A DNA stretch of 64,000 nucleotides from the NCBI GenBank assembly GCA_034429195.1, contig DAOUGQ010000018.1, positions 372,001-436,000 on the forward strand, written 5' to 3'. The position numbers and the translations under genes were made by a program. This document shows, one piece after another, positions 35,284 to 44,311 of this stretch. Position 1 is the stretch's first letter, and every line of letters begins with the position of its first letter. Origin of the DNA: UBA4782 sp034429195. GTDB lineage: Bacteria; Chloroflexota; Anaerolineae; Anaerolineales; Anaerolineaceae. The notes under the pieces are model-generated. The model was not told the origin of the DNA. It did no database searches and saw only the letters and a list, made by a program, of their open reading frames with translations.

Positions 35284-36650
35284 ACAAAATGATAGAAGCT
35301 TCTTCGAATATCGAACGCTTTTTTAATGCTCACGCAGTAGCGATCATAGGAGCTTCTACCAATCCCGAGAAATTAGGACATGTCATATTATCAAACATTA
35401 TTGCAGGTGGTTTTCAAGGAAAGATCTACCCGATAAATCCGAAAGAGAAGGAAATTCTCGGATTTCCTGTTTATGCTTCAATAAATGAAATACCCGATAA
35501 GATTGATCTTGCCGTAATTGTTATCCCAGCTGCATCCGTGCCAGAAACATTACGGCAAGCAGTCGTAAAAGGTGCAGGTGCAGCCATCATTATCAGTGGT
35601 GGCTTTCGAGAAGCTGGTAGAGTGGACCTGGAAAACGAGTTGCTGGATATTGTTGCAGAGACAGGCATCCGGCTAGTTGGTCCAAATTGCCAGGGAATCA
35701 ACTATATTCCAAATAAATTATGCGCATCATGGCCTATCATTACTACACCAGGGAGCATGGCAATTATTTCTCAAAGCGGTACAGTTGCAGCGACCATTGC
35801 TGGCTGGGCTGAAGAAGAGAATTGGGGTATTTCCGCTTCAGTTAGTCTGGGAAACCAGATAGATGTCAATGAAACAGATCTTTTAGAATATTTTGCGAGT
35901 GATCCAAATATTCGTTCGATTGCTCTTTATCTGGAAGGTGCAAAAGATGGCCGTAGGTTTCTTAATGTTGCGCATAAAATGGTATCTACAAAACCTTTGA
36001 TCGTCCTCAAATCAGGACGTACTTCTGGTGGTCAACGAGCTGCAGCATCACATACGAAATCTATGGCAGGTAAGGATGAAATTTTCGATGCAGCCTGCCG
36101 GCAATTTGGGATTGTACGTGCTGCTGATATTGAAGGTCTGTATGATCTTTCCAAAGGCCTTGCCAGTTTGAAACCAGGTAAAGGCAGGCGGTTGATGATC
36201 ATAACAAGTTCAGGTGGCTCTGGCATATTAGCGGTAGATAAGGCTGAAAAATGCGGATTGATCATTGAACCATTACCAGAGATTGTGAAAGAAAAACTGA
36301 AAAATACAGAAATTCCTGCAAATGCAACTTTGGCTAATCCTCTTGATTTGACTGTGGCAACTGCATCCGAGTTTAAAAACGCATTGCAGGTTCTTTCAGA
36401 ATTCGATCTGGCTGATCTTTACCTGATCATTTTTGGTGATCCTATCCCAGGAGCAGCTGCTACATCTATTTGGTTGAGAGACAAAATTGGTTCAAAAGTA
36501 GCTGTTGCATATCTTGGCGGCGGTGAAGTAGAAAGACAAGAAAGAAAGATAATGCATCAAGAAGGAATTCCCGTATTTTCGACACCCGAACGAGCAGTGA
36601 ATGCTTTGGGTGCTGTCGTCTGGACAGAACAATATAAGAATAACCATTGA
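35280..36650 (+). CDS. acdA: ADP-forming acyl-CoA synthetase, alpha subunit
   Basis: The 456-residue protein has the CoA-binding Rossmann domain (AIIGASTNPEKLGHVILSNII, residues 15-35; PAASVPETLRQAVVKGAG), the succinyl-CoA-synthetase-like middle, and the phosphorylated histidine His258 in AASHTKSMAG. ADP-forming acetyl-CoA synthetases (ACD) split an acyl-CoA with ADP and phosphate to give acid and ATP. The beta subunit is at 39260, on the far side of the IorAB genes, so the subunit genes flank the enzyme that makes the acyl-CoA. This links the pathway directly to ATP. Fermenters with this pairing typically handle branched or aromatic acyl-CoAs. Confidence 0.9.
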   Translation: MNKMIEASSNIERFFNAHAVAIIGASTNPEKLGHVILSNIIAGGFQGKIYPINPKEKEILGFPVYASINEIPDKIDLAVIVIPAASVPETLRQAVVKGAGAAIIISGGFREAGRVDLENELLDIVAETGIRLVGPNCQGINYIPNKLCASWPIITTPGSMAIISQSGTVAATIAGWAEEENWGISASVSLGNQIDVNETDLLEYFASDPNIRSIALYLEGAKDGRRFLNVAHKMVSTKPLIVLKSGRTSGGQRAAASHTKSMAGKDEIFDAACRQFGIVRAADIEGLYDLSKGLASLKPGKGRRLMIITSSGGSGILAVDKAEKCGLIIEPLPEIVKEKLKNTEIPANATLANPLDLTVATASEFKNALQVLSEFDLADLYLIIFGDPIPGAAATSIWLRDKIGSKVAVAYLGGGEVERQERKIMHQEGIPVFSTPERAVNALGAVVWTEQYKNNH

Positions 36651-36683
36651 TCGATCTAATCTCTTCGTGAAGGAGCGAGAACT

Positions 36684-38633
36684 TTGAACAAGGTATCTAA
36701 TCCACCCGCGGGTAAGAAGATGGTATTGCTTGGAAATGAAGCTATCGCAAGAGGTGCCATTGAAGCAGGAGTAAAAGTGGTTACTGCCTACCCAGGTACT
36801 CCAAGCTCTGAAATTGTTGAAACTTTGCTTGAGTGTTCGCAGGATCTGGGCTTTTATGCAGAGTGGAGTGTCAACGAAAAAGTGTCGTTTGAAGTTTCTA
36901 TTGGGGCATCCTTGATGGGTGTTCGTGCATTAACTGCCTTAAAGGGAGCGGGTCTTAATGTCATCATGGATATGTTAATGACTATCCCATATACCGGTAC
37001 ACGAGGCGGTTTTGTTCTGGTAGTTGCTGATGACCCTGGAGCACATTATTCCTCGAATGAGCAAGACTCGCGATTTGCTGCTCAATGGGCAAACCTGTTG
37101 TGTCTTGAACCTGAAAGTCAACAAGAAGCAAAAGAAATGACAAAAGCTGCATTCGAGTTTTCAGAAAGGCTTGAATTGCCCGTAATTGTTCGCTCAGCAA
37201 CTCGCCTTTCACATTGCAGTGGAGTAGTAGAGATTGGCAACATTGAAGGATCTCAAATGGAACCCGGGTTTAATAAACATTACAAGTTGCCTTTTCGATG
37301 GAATGTTTATGGCCCTCCTGGAACAGAAGGAAAGCATATCTGGCAATTAAACCAGCTTACTTATATTCGAGAGTTAGTCGATAAAATAAAATTTAATCAG
37401 GTAGAAAAAGGCTCATCACCCGTAGCCATCATATCAAGCGGTATGGGTACAGCGTATTCAAGAGAAGCAGTTCGGGAATTAAAACAAAATGGCAATCTTT
37501 GGTTTGTAAAAATTGGAACCCCCTATCCTTTGCCTGAAGAAAAATTGATACCTGTTCTGCAAAATTGTAAAAAAATCCTGGTGGTTGAAGATGGCGATCC
37601 ATTGATTGAAACCCAACTTCGGGTATTGGCACAACAAAAGGGCATCTCAGTAAAGTTATTTGGTAAAACTGGTGAAGGAGTTCTTCAACTCCATGGCGAG
37701 CTGACAACAGATAAAGTTGTAAGTGCTCTTGCCAAGGTTTTAGATCTCAAATTACCCAATGATGATGCGAGAAAAGCTGTAAAAACCAAGCTGGAAGCAT
37801 TAGTTCCTCCACGTTCTTCAACTCTTTGTGCAGGATGCCCACATTTAGGTTCTTATTGGGCAATTAAAAAAGCTTTGATATCTGGAAAAGAAAATGTTCC
37901 TGTTGTTAATGGTGATATTGGTTGTTATGAACAGGCAGGATACGGGGTCAAAGGAGTAGTACCTGAGACTAATGAGTTACCTTCGGTTCGATATTCTTCC
38001 AAATTACCATATGATTTTCTAGACACACTCCATATCATGGGTTCTGGCATTTCATTGGCACAGGGTGAAGCGCGTTCGGGTATCGAGACAGGCCAATATT
38101 GGGCGGTCGCAGGGGACTCCACCTTCTTTCATTCCTGCATGCCTGGGTTAGTGAATGCTGTCTGGAATGGAACAAAGATTACTTTTGTTGTTATGGATAA
38201 TTCCTGGACGTCTATGACTGGGCATCAGGTGTGCCCGGCAACAGGTTTAAATCCCCGCAACCAGACAACAAAAATTATCCCCATCGAAGATGTGGCAAAA
38301 AGTCTAGGCATAGAGTTTATCGAAGTTGTTGATCCTTATGATCTTGCAGAAACGGGTGAAGCAATGAAAAGAGCATCTGCGTTTGATGGTCCTTCAGTCG
38401 TCATTGCCAGACGTGAATGTGTGCTTCAAGTTTTGAGAAGAGAGGGGAAGCAGCAACCAAAGACCTCAGTGGACAATGATCGCTGCACTGGGTGTAAAAC
38501 ATGCTTACAACTTGGTTGTCCAGCGATCACTTTTAACGACAAAAAGGCAGGAATCGATGGGCTCTTATGTGTAAATTGTGGTATGTGTGCTCAAATTTGT
38601 CCAGTAAAAGCGATCGTTGAGGAGAAAGCGTAA
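36684..38633 (+). CDS. iorA: Indolepyruvate-type 2-oxoacid:ferredoxin oxidoreductase, alpha subunit
   Basis: The 649-residue protein begins with TTG behind AGGAG. It has the pyrimidine domain first (GNEAIARGAIEAGVKVVTAYPGTP), the thiamine-pyrophosphate domain in the middle (CAGCPHLGSYWA; GDSTFFHSCMPG near residue 475) and a C-terminal ferredoxin tail with two [4Fe-4S] motifs (CTGCKTCLQLGCP and CVNCGMCAQICP). IorAB oxidatively decarboxylates aryl-pyruvates or other 2-oxoacids to acyl-CoA, with ferredoxin as acceptor. The order between AcdA and IorB/AcdB shows one pathway: 2-oxoacid, acyl-CoA, acid plus ATP. Confidence 0.93.
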   Translation: MNKVSNPPAGKKMVLLGNEAIARGAIEAGVKVVTAYPGTPSSEIVETLLECSQDLGFYAEWSVNEKVSFEVSIGASLMGVRALTALKGAGLNVIMDMLMTIPYTGTRGGFVLVVADDPGAHYSSNEQDSRFAAQWANLLCLEPESQQEAKEMTKAAFEFSERLELPVIVRSATRLSHCSGVVEIGNIEGSQMEPGFNKHYKLPFRWNVYGPPGTEGKHIWQLNQLTYIRELVDKIKFNQVEKGSSPVAIISSGMGTAYSREAVRELKQNGNLWFVKIGTPYPLPEEKLIPVLQNCKKILVVEDGDPLIETQLRVLAQQKGISVKLFGKTGEGVLQLHGELTTDKVVSALAKVLDLKLPNDDARKAVKTKLEALVPPRSSTLCAGCPHLGSYWAIKKALISGKENVPVVNGDIGCYEQAGYGVKGVVPETNELPSVRYSSKLPYDFLDTLHIMGSGISLAQGEARSGIETGQYWAVAGDSTFFHSCMPGLVNAVWNGTKITFVVMDNSWTSMTGHQVCPATGLNPRNQTTKIIPIEDVAKSLGIEFIEVVDPYDLAETGEAMKRASAFDGPSVVIARRECVLQVLRREGKQQPKTSVDNDRCTGCKTCLQLGCPAITFNDKKAGIDGLLCVNCGMCAQICPVKAIVEEKA

Positions 38634-39244
38634 TGAATAATAACTCTATTGTGACCAACATTATTGTTTCTGGGGTTGGAGGACAAGGAAGCATCCTCAC
38701 TTCCCATCTACTTGCTGAAGCCGCATTGATCGAAGGACATGAAGTAAAGCTGGCTGAAACGTTTGGCGCAGCTACGAGAGGCGGCTCTGTTTATGCGCAT
38801 GTACGCGTTGGAGAAGTCTGGGCACCTATGATGCGAGAGGATGAGGCTGATGCAGTAATATCATTGGAACCTCTGGAGGGATTACGAGTAGGTTTGAAGT
38901 TTCTAAAACCTGGCGGATCTGCCATAATCAATACGCATCCATGGTATCCAGTTGATGTAACGGTTGGAAGAGCGAAATACCCCAGTATTTCTACAATTAT
39001 TGATGCGTTTAGGAAGATTAACGCAAATATTCACTGTATTGATGCCACTTCTCTTGCTTTAGAAGCTGGTGATTCACGTGCAGTTAACAGTGTTGTGCTT
39101 GGTGGTCTAATAGCATTAGATATCTTGCCCATTACCCGAGAGAGTATTTTTACAGCCATGTCGGAAAAATGGAAAGAAAAGCTCGTCCGAATTAATGAAA
39201 AAGCATTTGACCTGGGTTTTGATTATATAAAAAGCATCATCTGA
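38633..39244 (+). CDS. iorB: Indolepyruvate-type 2-oxoacid:ferredoxin oxidoreductase, beta (gamma-like) subunit
   Basis: The 203-residue protein has the GVGGQGSILTSHLLAEAALIEGHEVKLAETFGAATRGGSVYAHVR signature of IorB (split here as GVGGQGSIL and GAATRGGSV). It starts at the last base of the iorA stop codon, so the two are tightly coupled. IorB is the small subunit completing the two-protein enzyme. The length is close to the usual 200 residues. Confidence 0.92.
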   Translation: MNNNSIVTNIIVSGVGGQGSILTSHLLAEAALIEGHEVKLAETFGAATRGGSVYAHVRVGEVWAPMMREDEADAVISLEPLEGLRVGLKFLKPGGSAIINTHPWYPVDVTVGRAKYPSISTIIDAFRKINANIHCIDATSLALEAGDSRAVNSVVLGGLIALDILPITRESIFTAMSEKWKEKLVRINEKAFDLGFDYIKSII

Positions 39245-39259
39245 CAACAAGGAGAATGG

Positions 39260-39916
39260 ATGCCTACATTTTCACTCTTACCTGAGCCAGAAGCAATTAT
39301 GCTATTGGAAAAGAACCAGCTGCCATACCCGGAGAACGGTTATGCAAAATCTTCGGATGAAGCCATCGAATTTGCAAATAAGATCGGGTATCCTGTTGTC
39401 TTAAAAATTGTTTCAAATGATGTTATCCATAAAAGCGACATTGGAGGAGTAAAAACCAACCTGCAAACACCTGGAGATGTTCACCGTGCCTTTATTGATA
39501 TTTATACTAATTTGCTTGAACACATCCCTAATGCTAAGTTTGATGGAATTCTTGTCTGCAAACAAGCTGAAACAGGTATAGAACTGATTGTTGGTGGTAT
39601 TCAAGATGTGATGTTTGGACCTTGTCTAATGGTAGGCTTGGGAGGAATTTTTGCAGAGGTATTAAGAGACGTATCTTTTCGTATTATTCCTTTTAAAAAA
39701 ATTGACGCTATAGAGATGCTACAAGAACTAAAAGGATATTCAATATTATTAGGTGTACGTGGCGGAGAAAAAGCAGATATTGATGCGTTGGCTGAATTTC
39801 TTGTAAAAATCTCAACTTTTCTTTTTGAAAACCCCTGGATAATGGAGGTTGACTTTAACCCTGTAAGGATTAAGGGAAATAAAATCACAATTTTAGATGC
39901 ACGTATCTTTTATTAA
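39260..39916 (+). CDS. acdB: ADP-forming acyl-CoA synthetase, beta subunit (ATP-grasp)
   Basis: The 218-residue protein is the ATP-grasp subunit of ACD. It has the N-terminal ATP-grasp segment IGYPVVLKIVSNDVIHKSDIGGVK (split: YPVVLKI and HKSDIGG), a nucleotide-binding GIQDVMFGPCLMVGLGGIFAEV, and the C-terminal EVDFNPV metal/phosphate site. It binds ADP/ATP and completes the enzyme with the alpha subunit at 35280. It is the last gene of the co-directional array and is followed by convergent minus-strand genes. The next gene stop lies 57 bases on; no strong terminator was seen between them. Confidence 0.9.
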   Translation: MPTFSLLPEPEAIMLLEKNQLPYPENGYAKSSDEAIEFANKIGYPVVLKIVSNDVIHKSDIGGVKTNLQTPGDVHRAFIDIYTNLLEHIPNAKFDGILVCKQAETGIELIVGGIQDVMFGPCLMVGLGGIFAEVLRDVSFRIIPFKKIDAIEMLQELKGYSILLGVRGGEKADIDALAEFLVKISTFLFENPWIMEVDFNPVRIKGNKITILDARIFY

Positions 39917-39973
39917 GAGTTTCTTTTCAGAATCTTCTTATTGTCCATCCTACTGAAATTGCAATGTTTTATA

Positions 39974-41434
39974 TTATTGAGAATTAATAATTTTTCTCTT
40001 GTAAGTTCTTTGGTTGGCGATCCAGGAAATAACAGAGAGGACTATCCCAAAGAAGATGATCATTGCTGATAAATGCAATACATACTGTAAGCTGTTCACT
40101 TGAACTGCTGAAGGAGCCTCAGTAGCACCATTTACAGGCATCCAACCTAGATTCTTTACGATTCTCCACACCCACAAGGCACTTGTCAAGGCAATTCCAC
40201 TGGTTTGACCTAATGTCCTCGATAAAGCAAGTATTCCTGAAGCAACCCCTAATCTATTCTTCGGTGCTAAACCCATTATTGCACTATTATTTGGTGATTG
40301 AAATAAACCCAATCCAAAACCAATTGGTGCTGTTCGCAAAATATACCCGATTATTGTTGTATTTTCGTCTACAGTTGATAATGCGAGGATACCTAAAAAG
40401 AATATACATAACCCAACAACCGGTAATCTTTCAGTCCCATTTTTATCGGATAATTTTCCAGCAACAGGTGCTGTGATTGCCATTACTGCTGGGATTACTC
40501 CCATCATTAAACCGCTTGTACTGGAGGAATGTTGTAAAACATTTTGAAGAAAAAAAGGTAATAAGAAAACAATTCCAGAATTAGCAAAGAAAACAATAAG
40601 TCCTTCTATAACATGGCTTGAAAATTGGAAGTGATCAAATAAAGAAATGTCAAGCATAGGTTGCGCGACCTTCTTCTCGATGAAAATAAATAGTCCACCA
40701 AAAACTGGAAAAAGCATTAAGAGAATAACAACTTCAGATTGGGTAAAACTTTTCAGTTGACCCAATGTTAATCCAAACAATAGGCACCCTAACGTGAAGA
40801 AAAGCGCAATAGCTCCAGGAATGTCAAATTTTTGGTTTCCATCTGGTTTCTTATTCCTCACAAATTTGCTGACCAAAATTATTCCAATAATACTGATAGG
40901 TATATTAACAAAAAATATCCAATTCCATTTCAGGTAGTTAAGTATCAACCCTCCAATTGTTGGTCCAGTGATAATTCCAAGTGAGACTATTGTCCCGTTA
41001 ATCCCCAGTGCCATTCCACGTTCAGTTGAAGGAAAAGCTTCTGTAATGATTGCCGTTCCTAGCACCATTAAAAAAGAAGCACCAATCGCTTGAAAAGAAC
41101 GAAACCCAATCAGGGCATACACATTATTTGCTAAACCACAGAGAAACGATCCCAAAGTAAAAACAATGAAGCCGGCGAGATAAATTGGCTTTTTACCTAC
41201 CATATCAGCTAACCTGCCAACACTCAACATCAATATCGATATTGTCAACAAGTAAATAAGAACAACCCACTCAATAACAGTAAAAGTAGTGCTCAATTCT
41301 TTCACTAACACGGGCAATGCAATATTTACAATGCTTGAATCAATAGTAGCAAGGAAAACCCCCATAGCAACTGCTGCCATAATGAACCATTTATTCTTAT
41401 TGTTCTCTATATCCTGGGAGGTAATAAATTCCAT
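39974..41434 (-). CDS. MFS drug-type exporter, DHA2 (EmrB/QacA) family, 14 TM
   Basis: The 486-residue protein has about fourteen hydrophobic helices, the motif-A-like RLADMVGKKPIYLAGF and motif C GITGPTIGGLIL, and DHA2-type ends. Such proteins export hydrophobic or cationic drugs by proton antiport. It is the last of four minus-strand genes after a histidine kinase, response regulator and membrane protein, so that two-component system probably controls its expression. Its substrate is unknown. The N terminus (TSQDIENNKNKWF) is cytoplasmic. Confidence 0.88.
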   Translation of the reverse strand: MEFITSQDIENNKNKWFIMAAVAMGVFLATIDSSIVNIALPVLVKELSTTFTVIEWVVLIYLLTISILMLSVGRLADMVGKKPIYLAGFIVFTLGSFLCGLANNVYALIGFRSFQAIGASFLMVLGTAIITEAFPSTERGMALGINGTIVSLGIITGPTIGGLILNYLKWNWIFFVNIPISIIGIILVSKFVRNKKPDGNQKFDIPGAIALFFTLGCLLFGLTLGQLKSFTQSEVVILLMLFPVFGGLFIFIEKKVAQPMLDISLFDHFQFSSHVIEGLIVFFANSGIVFLLPFFLQNVLQHSSSTSGLMMGVIPAVMAITAPVAGKLSDKNGTERLPVVGLCIFFLGILALSTVDENTTIIGYILRTAPIGFGLGLFQSPNNSAIMGLAPKNRLGVASGILALSRTLGQTSGIALTSALWVWRIVKNLGWMPVNGATEAPSAVQVNSLQYVLHLSAMIIFFGIVLSVISWIANQRTYKRKIINSQ

Positions 41435-41470
41435 GATTATATTTCAAATATTGCAGTTTTTATTCATAAA

Positions 41471-42316
41471 TCATTTATGTACATCTTTTCTGATTAATAA
41501 CAGATAAAAACCAATCAGGATAACAATAATCGAGCCACTGTCTCCAACAAAGCTTAATGCCTTGCTAGAATTTGCTCCTAATGCCAATCCCCAACCAACA
41601 AATGCCAAAACTCCTCCCGGAATAAGTGGCCACCAAATGACTTGAGAAAACAGGAAACGAGAGATTAGGGCAATTAAAACCCATCCCACTGCAAACCAAA
41701 CAAGCATTATGCCCGTTTGGGCTAATCCATCAGGGTTGGTTTCAGGTCTCCATGCTAAATAAATACCTGGACCAGTTGTGATTAGAATACATCCAGGAAT
41801 GATCAATCCAAACCAATTTCTAACTAATCCCCATCCCAATAAAGCAATTCCAACGCCAAGGGTGACAGCAAGAACAAAATGGAGTAAGGATAGCTTTTCC
41901 AAGAAAAAGATAATAGAGAGAGGAAATAACATGCCCGCTGGTATTAATGGCCAAAGCCGCGATTTCCTCTTTGCACCTCCCAGGACGATAGCCAGGAACA
42001 CAAAACAACAAACCAACAGAAGAATGCAGAAACCTATTTTTTTAATAACGCTTGCAGTCAAATGGGTATTTGAAAAGTAGATAAGTATGAGTCCAATTCC
42101 TGCAATAAAAATACCTGCGATCTTTAACCCGTCAGCATTGGTGGCAAATCCAAATATGAGAAAAATAAATCCTGCAAATAAAATTGCAGTAAAAGTAATC
42201 CATTTTTGATGTAATGCTGCTCCAAGCAAATATCCTGCACCTAGTGTAACCAGAACAAAGCCAATAGAAAGGTAAACTGCCTGTGATTTTGTTTTGATAT
42301 TTAATCTTTCTAGCAT
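41471..42316 (-). CDS. Multi-pass membrane protein of unknown function
   Basis: From the ATG at 42316 (a TTG at 42334 would overlap the response regulator gene) the protein is about 281 residues with nine or ten hydrophobic helices and few charged loops. I do not recognise a named family. Its pattern of short GxG-rich helices is seen in small bacterial membrane proteins encoded beside NarL/LiaR-type systems. It lies between the response regulator gene and the MFS gene on the same strand. It may be a sensor partner or a target of the two-component system. Confidence 0.6.
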   Translation of the reverse strand: MLERLNIKTKSQAVYLSIGFVLVTLGAGYLLGAALHQKWITFTAILFAGFIFLIFGFATNADGLKIAGIFIAGIGLILIYFSNTHLTASVIKKIGFCILLLVCCFVFLAIVLGGAKRKSRLWPLIPAGMLFPLSIIFFLEKLSLLHFVLAVTLGVGIALLGWGLVRNWFGLIIPGCILITTGPGIYLAWRPETNPDGLAQTGIMLVWFAVGWVLIALISRFLFSQVIWWPLIPGGVLAFVGWGLALGANSSKALSFVGDSGSIIVILIGFYLLLIRKDVHK

Positions 42317-42320
42317 AGTT

Positions 42321-42971
42321 TTATAAAACCCCAAATTCTCTAGCTTTAATTACTGCTTGCAATCGATCTCTGGCGCCTAATTTTGCTAAAATACTGCTTA
42401 CATGATTCTTTGCTGTTCCTTCTGAAATAACCAGTTTTAATGCAATTTCTTTATTTGAGAATCCAATAGCAATTAAAGACAGGACTTCAATTTCTCGCTG
42501 GCTTAATGGTTCAATAAGTGAATTATCGGGTTCCTTGCGAGTCGTTTCGGCTTGGGTTACTTTTTCTACCAGCTTCGTCATTGCACTTGGCGCTAAAATG
42601 TATTCTCCCCTGGCAGCGGTTCTTATTGAAGAAAATAGCTGTTCAGATTTCATATCCTTAAGCAAGTATCCAACAGCTCCGACTTTTAATCCAGTAAACA
42701 GAGCTTCATCCTCATCAAAGGTTGTAAGCATGATGATACGGATATTTGGATAAGCAGCATGAATGATTTCGATTGCTTTTACACCATCCATTTCTGGCAT
42801 ACGTAAGTCCATCAAAATGACATCGGGCAACAGTTCCTTTGTCATCGCCACTGCTTCATTCCCGTTGGTCGCTTCACCTATAATTACAAAATCATCTTGA
42901 GTTTCTAATAAAGTCCGAAGCGCCTCACGAAATAAAATCTGGTCATCAACAATCAAAATGGATGTGCTCAT
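42321..42971 (-). CDS. NarL/LuxR-family response regulator
   Basis: The 216-residue protein has a receiver domain (acidic pair in ILIVDDQ, phospho-Asp in DVILMDLRMPEMDG near residue 55, Thr in IIMLTTFDEDE and Lys in YLLKDMKS) and a C-terminal LuxR helix-turn-helix (EPLSQREIEVLSLIAIGFSNKEIALKLVISEGTAKNHVSSILAKLG region). It is the partner of the histidine kinase, whose stop overlaps its start by 4 bases. It probably activates the downstream membrane-protein and MFS genes, though a binding site could not be identified. Confidence 0.92.
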   Translation of the reverse strand: MSTSILIVDDQILFREALRTLLETQDDFVIIGEATNGNEAVAMTKELLPDVILMDLRMPEMDGVKAIEIIHAAYPNIRIIMLTTFDEDEALFTGLKVGAVGYLLKDMKSEQLFSSIRTAARGEYILAPSAMTKLVEKVTQAETTRKEPDNSLIEPLSQREIEVLSLIAIGFSNKEIALKLVISEGTAKNHVSSILAKLGARDRLQAVIKAREFGVL

Positions 42972-44164
42972 AATCTTTTAGGCACCTTTACTTTCAGCGT
43001 AAATCCCTTATTCTTATTCGTTTCTATCGTTAACACTCCACTTAATTGTTCTACCCGTTCACGCAGTCCGATGATCCCATACCCACCATTCAATGCATTT
43101 GCCCCAATACCATCATCAGTTAATGTAAGGCTGGTATCACCATTTTCATCATAATTGATTTTTACACTAATCTTGCTTGCATTAGAATGTTTACCAATAT
43201 TACTTAACCCTTCCTGTAATGTTCGAAAGAAAAGTACCTCAATCTCTGGGGTCAGTTGTCTTTCATGACCAATGACATTTACTTCTGTTTTGTATCCAGT
43301 ATTTTCAAATGGTTTTAGTAATCGGGTAAGGCGTTGAGTGAAGGGGATATCAGACTTTTTCGTATCTCGAAGAGCACTAATGGATTGTCGCACATCTTTT
43401 AATGCGTCGTCTGATAATGTTTCAGCAGTCGATAGCAGTTCAGCGGCGCTATCGGGATCTTTTTTCATAGTTGCCTGTGCAGCTTTTATCTGCATGCTGA
43501 TCGTCGTAAGATAATGTCCCAATCCATCGTGGATTTCACGTGCCATACGGTTGCGTTCTCGAGTTAAAGTCAGCTCTTCAACCTGATTGGCATATAACTT
43601 AAGCTGTTCATTGGTCGCTTCTAGATCTTTGACCAAACCTTCGATCTCGATGCGTGAACGTTCTTCATTAATAACCATTTGTGTAAAGCTTACAATGAAG
43701 AATTGACAACCGATCAATATTGGTAAATGAGAAAAAACAGCCTTAATACCTGTAGATAAATCCAGGCTAATTGCATACCCAATAACGACAAGCAAGTTAA
43801 ATATTAAGGGGCCATTTAATTCCAACAAAACAGATGAATGCACGATTATTGGTAAGAAAAGCAACGCAGCCAGGTCAATTCCATCTGTCAGATACACAAT
43901 TGTGCAGCTAATTATTATTTGACTGCCAAAGTAAACATAATTTGCCCAGGAACGAGTAGATTTTACACAATAACCATATCCGTAAATACCATTTGCAAGA
44001 TAAATAACACCCAAAATAATCAATAGAAAAATTTGTACGGTTTTTAAGGTATCAAACTTTGTAAAAATAAAAAAATAGGTAACCATAACGACCATTGCAA
44101 AAGCCAGGTCGGTGCCAGTACCCGTCATGATTTTAGATTTGTATTTATGTGACATACCATGCAA
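42968..44164 (-). CDS. Sensor histidine kinase, HisKA_3 (NarX/LiaS/DesK type)
   Basis: The 398-residue protein has six transmembrane helices at the N terminus (residues 15-165), a coiled linker (IEGLVKDLEATNEQLKLYANQVEEL), the phospho-accepting His in REIHDGLGHYL, and a HATPase domain with LQEGLSNIGKHS, LTDDGIGA and GIIGLRERVEQLSG. The missing large extracellular domain suggests that it senses membrane state or a lipid-soluble compound. An alternative start at MSHKYK is 9 bases downstream. The gene is divergent from the radical SAM gene, with 147 bases between. Confidence 0.9.
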   Translation of the reverse strand: MHGMSHKYKSKIMTGTGTDLAFAMVVMVTYFFIFTKFDTLKTVQIFLLIILGVIYLANGIYGYGYCVKSTRSWANYVYFGSQIIISCTIVYLTDGIDLAALLFLPIIVHSSVLLELNGPLIFNLLVVIGYAISLDLSTGIKAVFSHLPILIGCQFFIVSFTQMVINEERSRIEIEGLVKDLEATNEQLKLYANQVEELTLTRERNRMAREIHDGLGHYLTTISMQIKAAQATMKKDPDSAAELLSTAETLSDDALKDVRQSISALRDTKKSDIPFTQRLTRLLKPFENTGYKTEVNVIGHERQLTPEIEVLFFRTLQEGLSNIGKHSNASKISVKINYDENGDTSLTLTDDGIGANALNGGYGIIGLRERVEQLSGVLTIETNKNKGFTLKVKVPKRL

Positions 44165-44311
44165 TTATAGCATTCAACAAATTTACCGGGCTATGTCTTC
44201 TTTCACATTTCTTTATAGGTCGCAAATGTGACTGTTGGAACTTCAAACAAAAATACCTGCTGATTATCATCAAATTATGTTATTCAAGTATTTTCAGAAA
44301 GGGTATCATGA

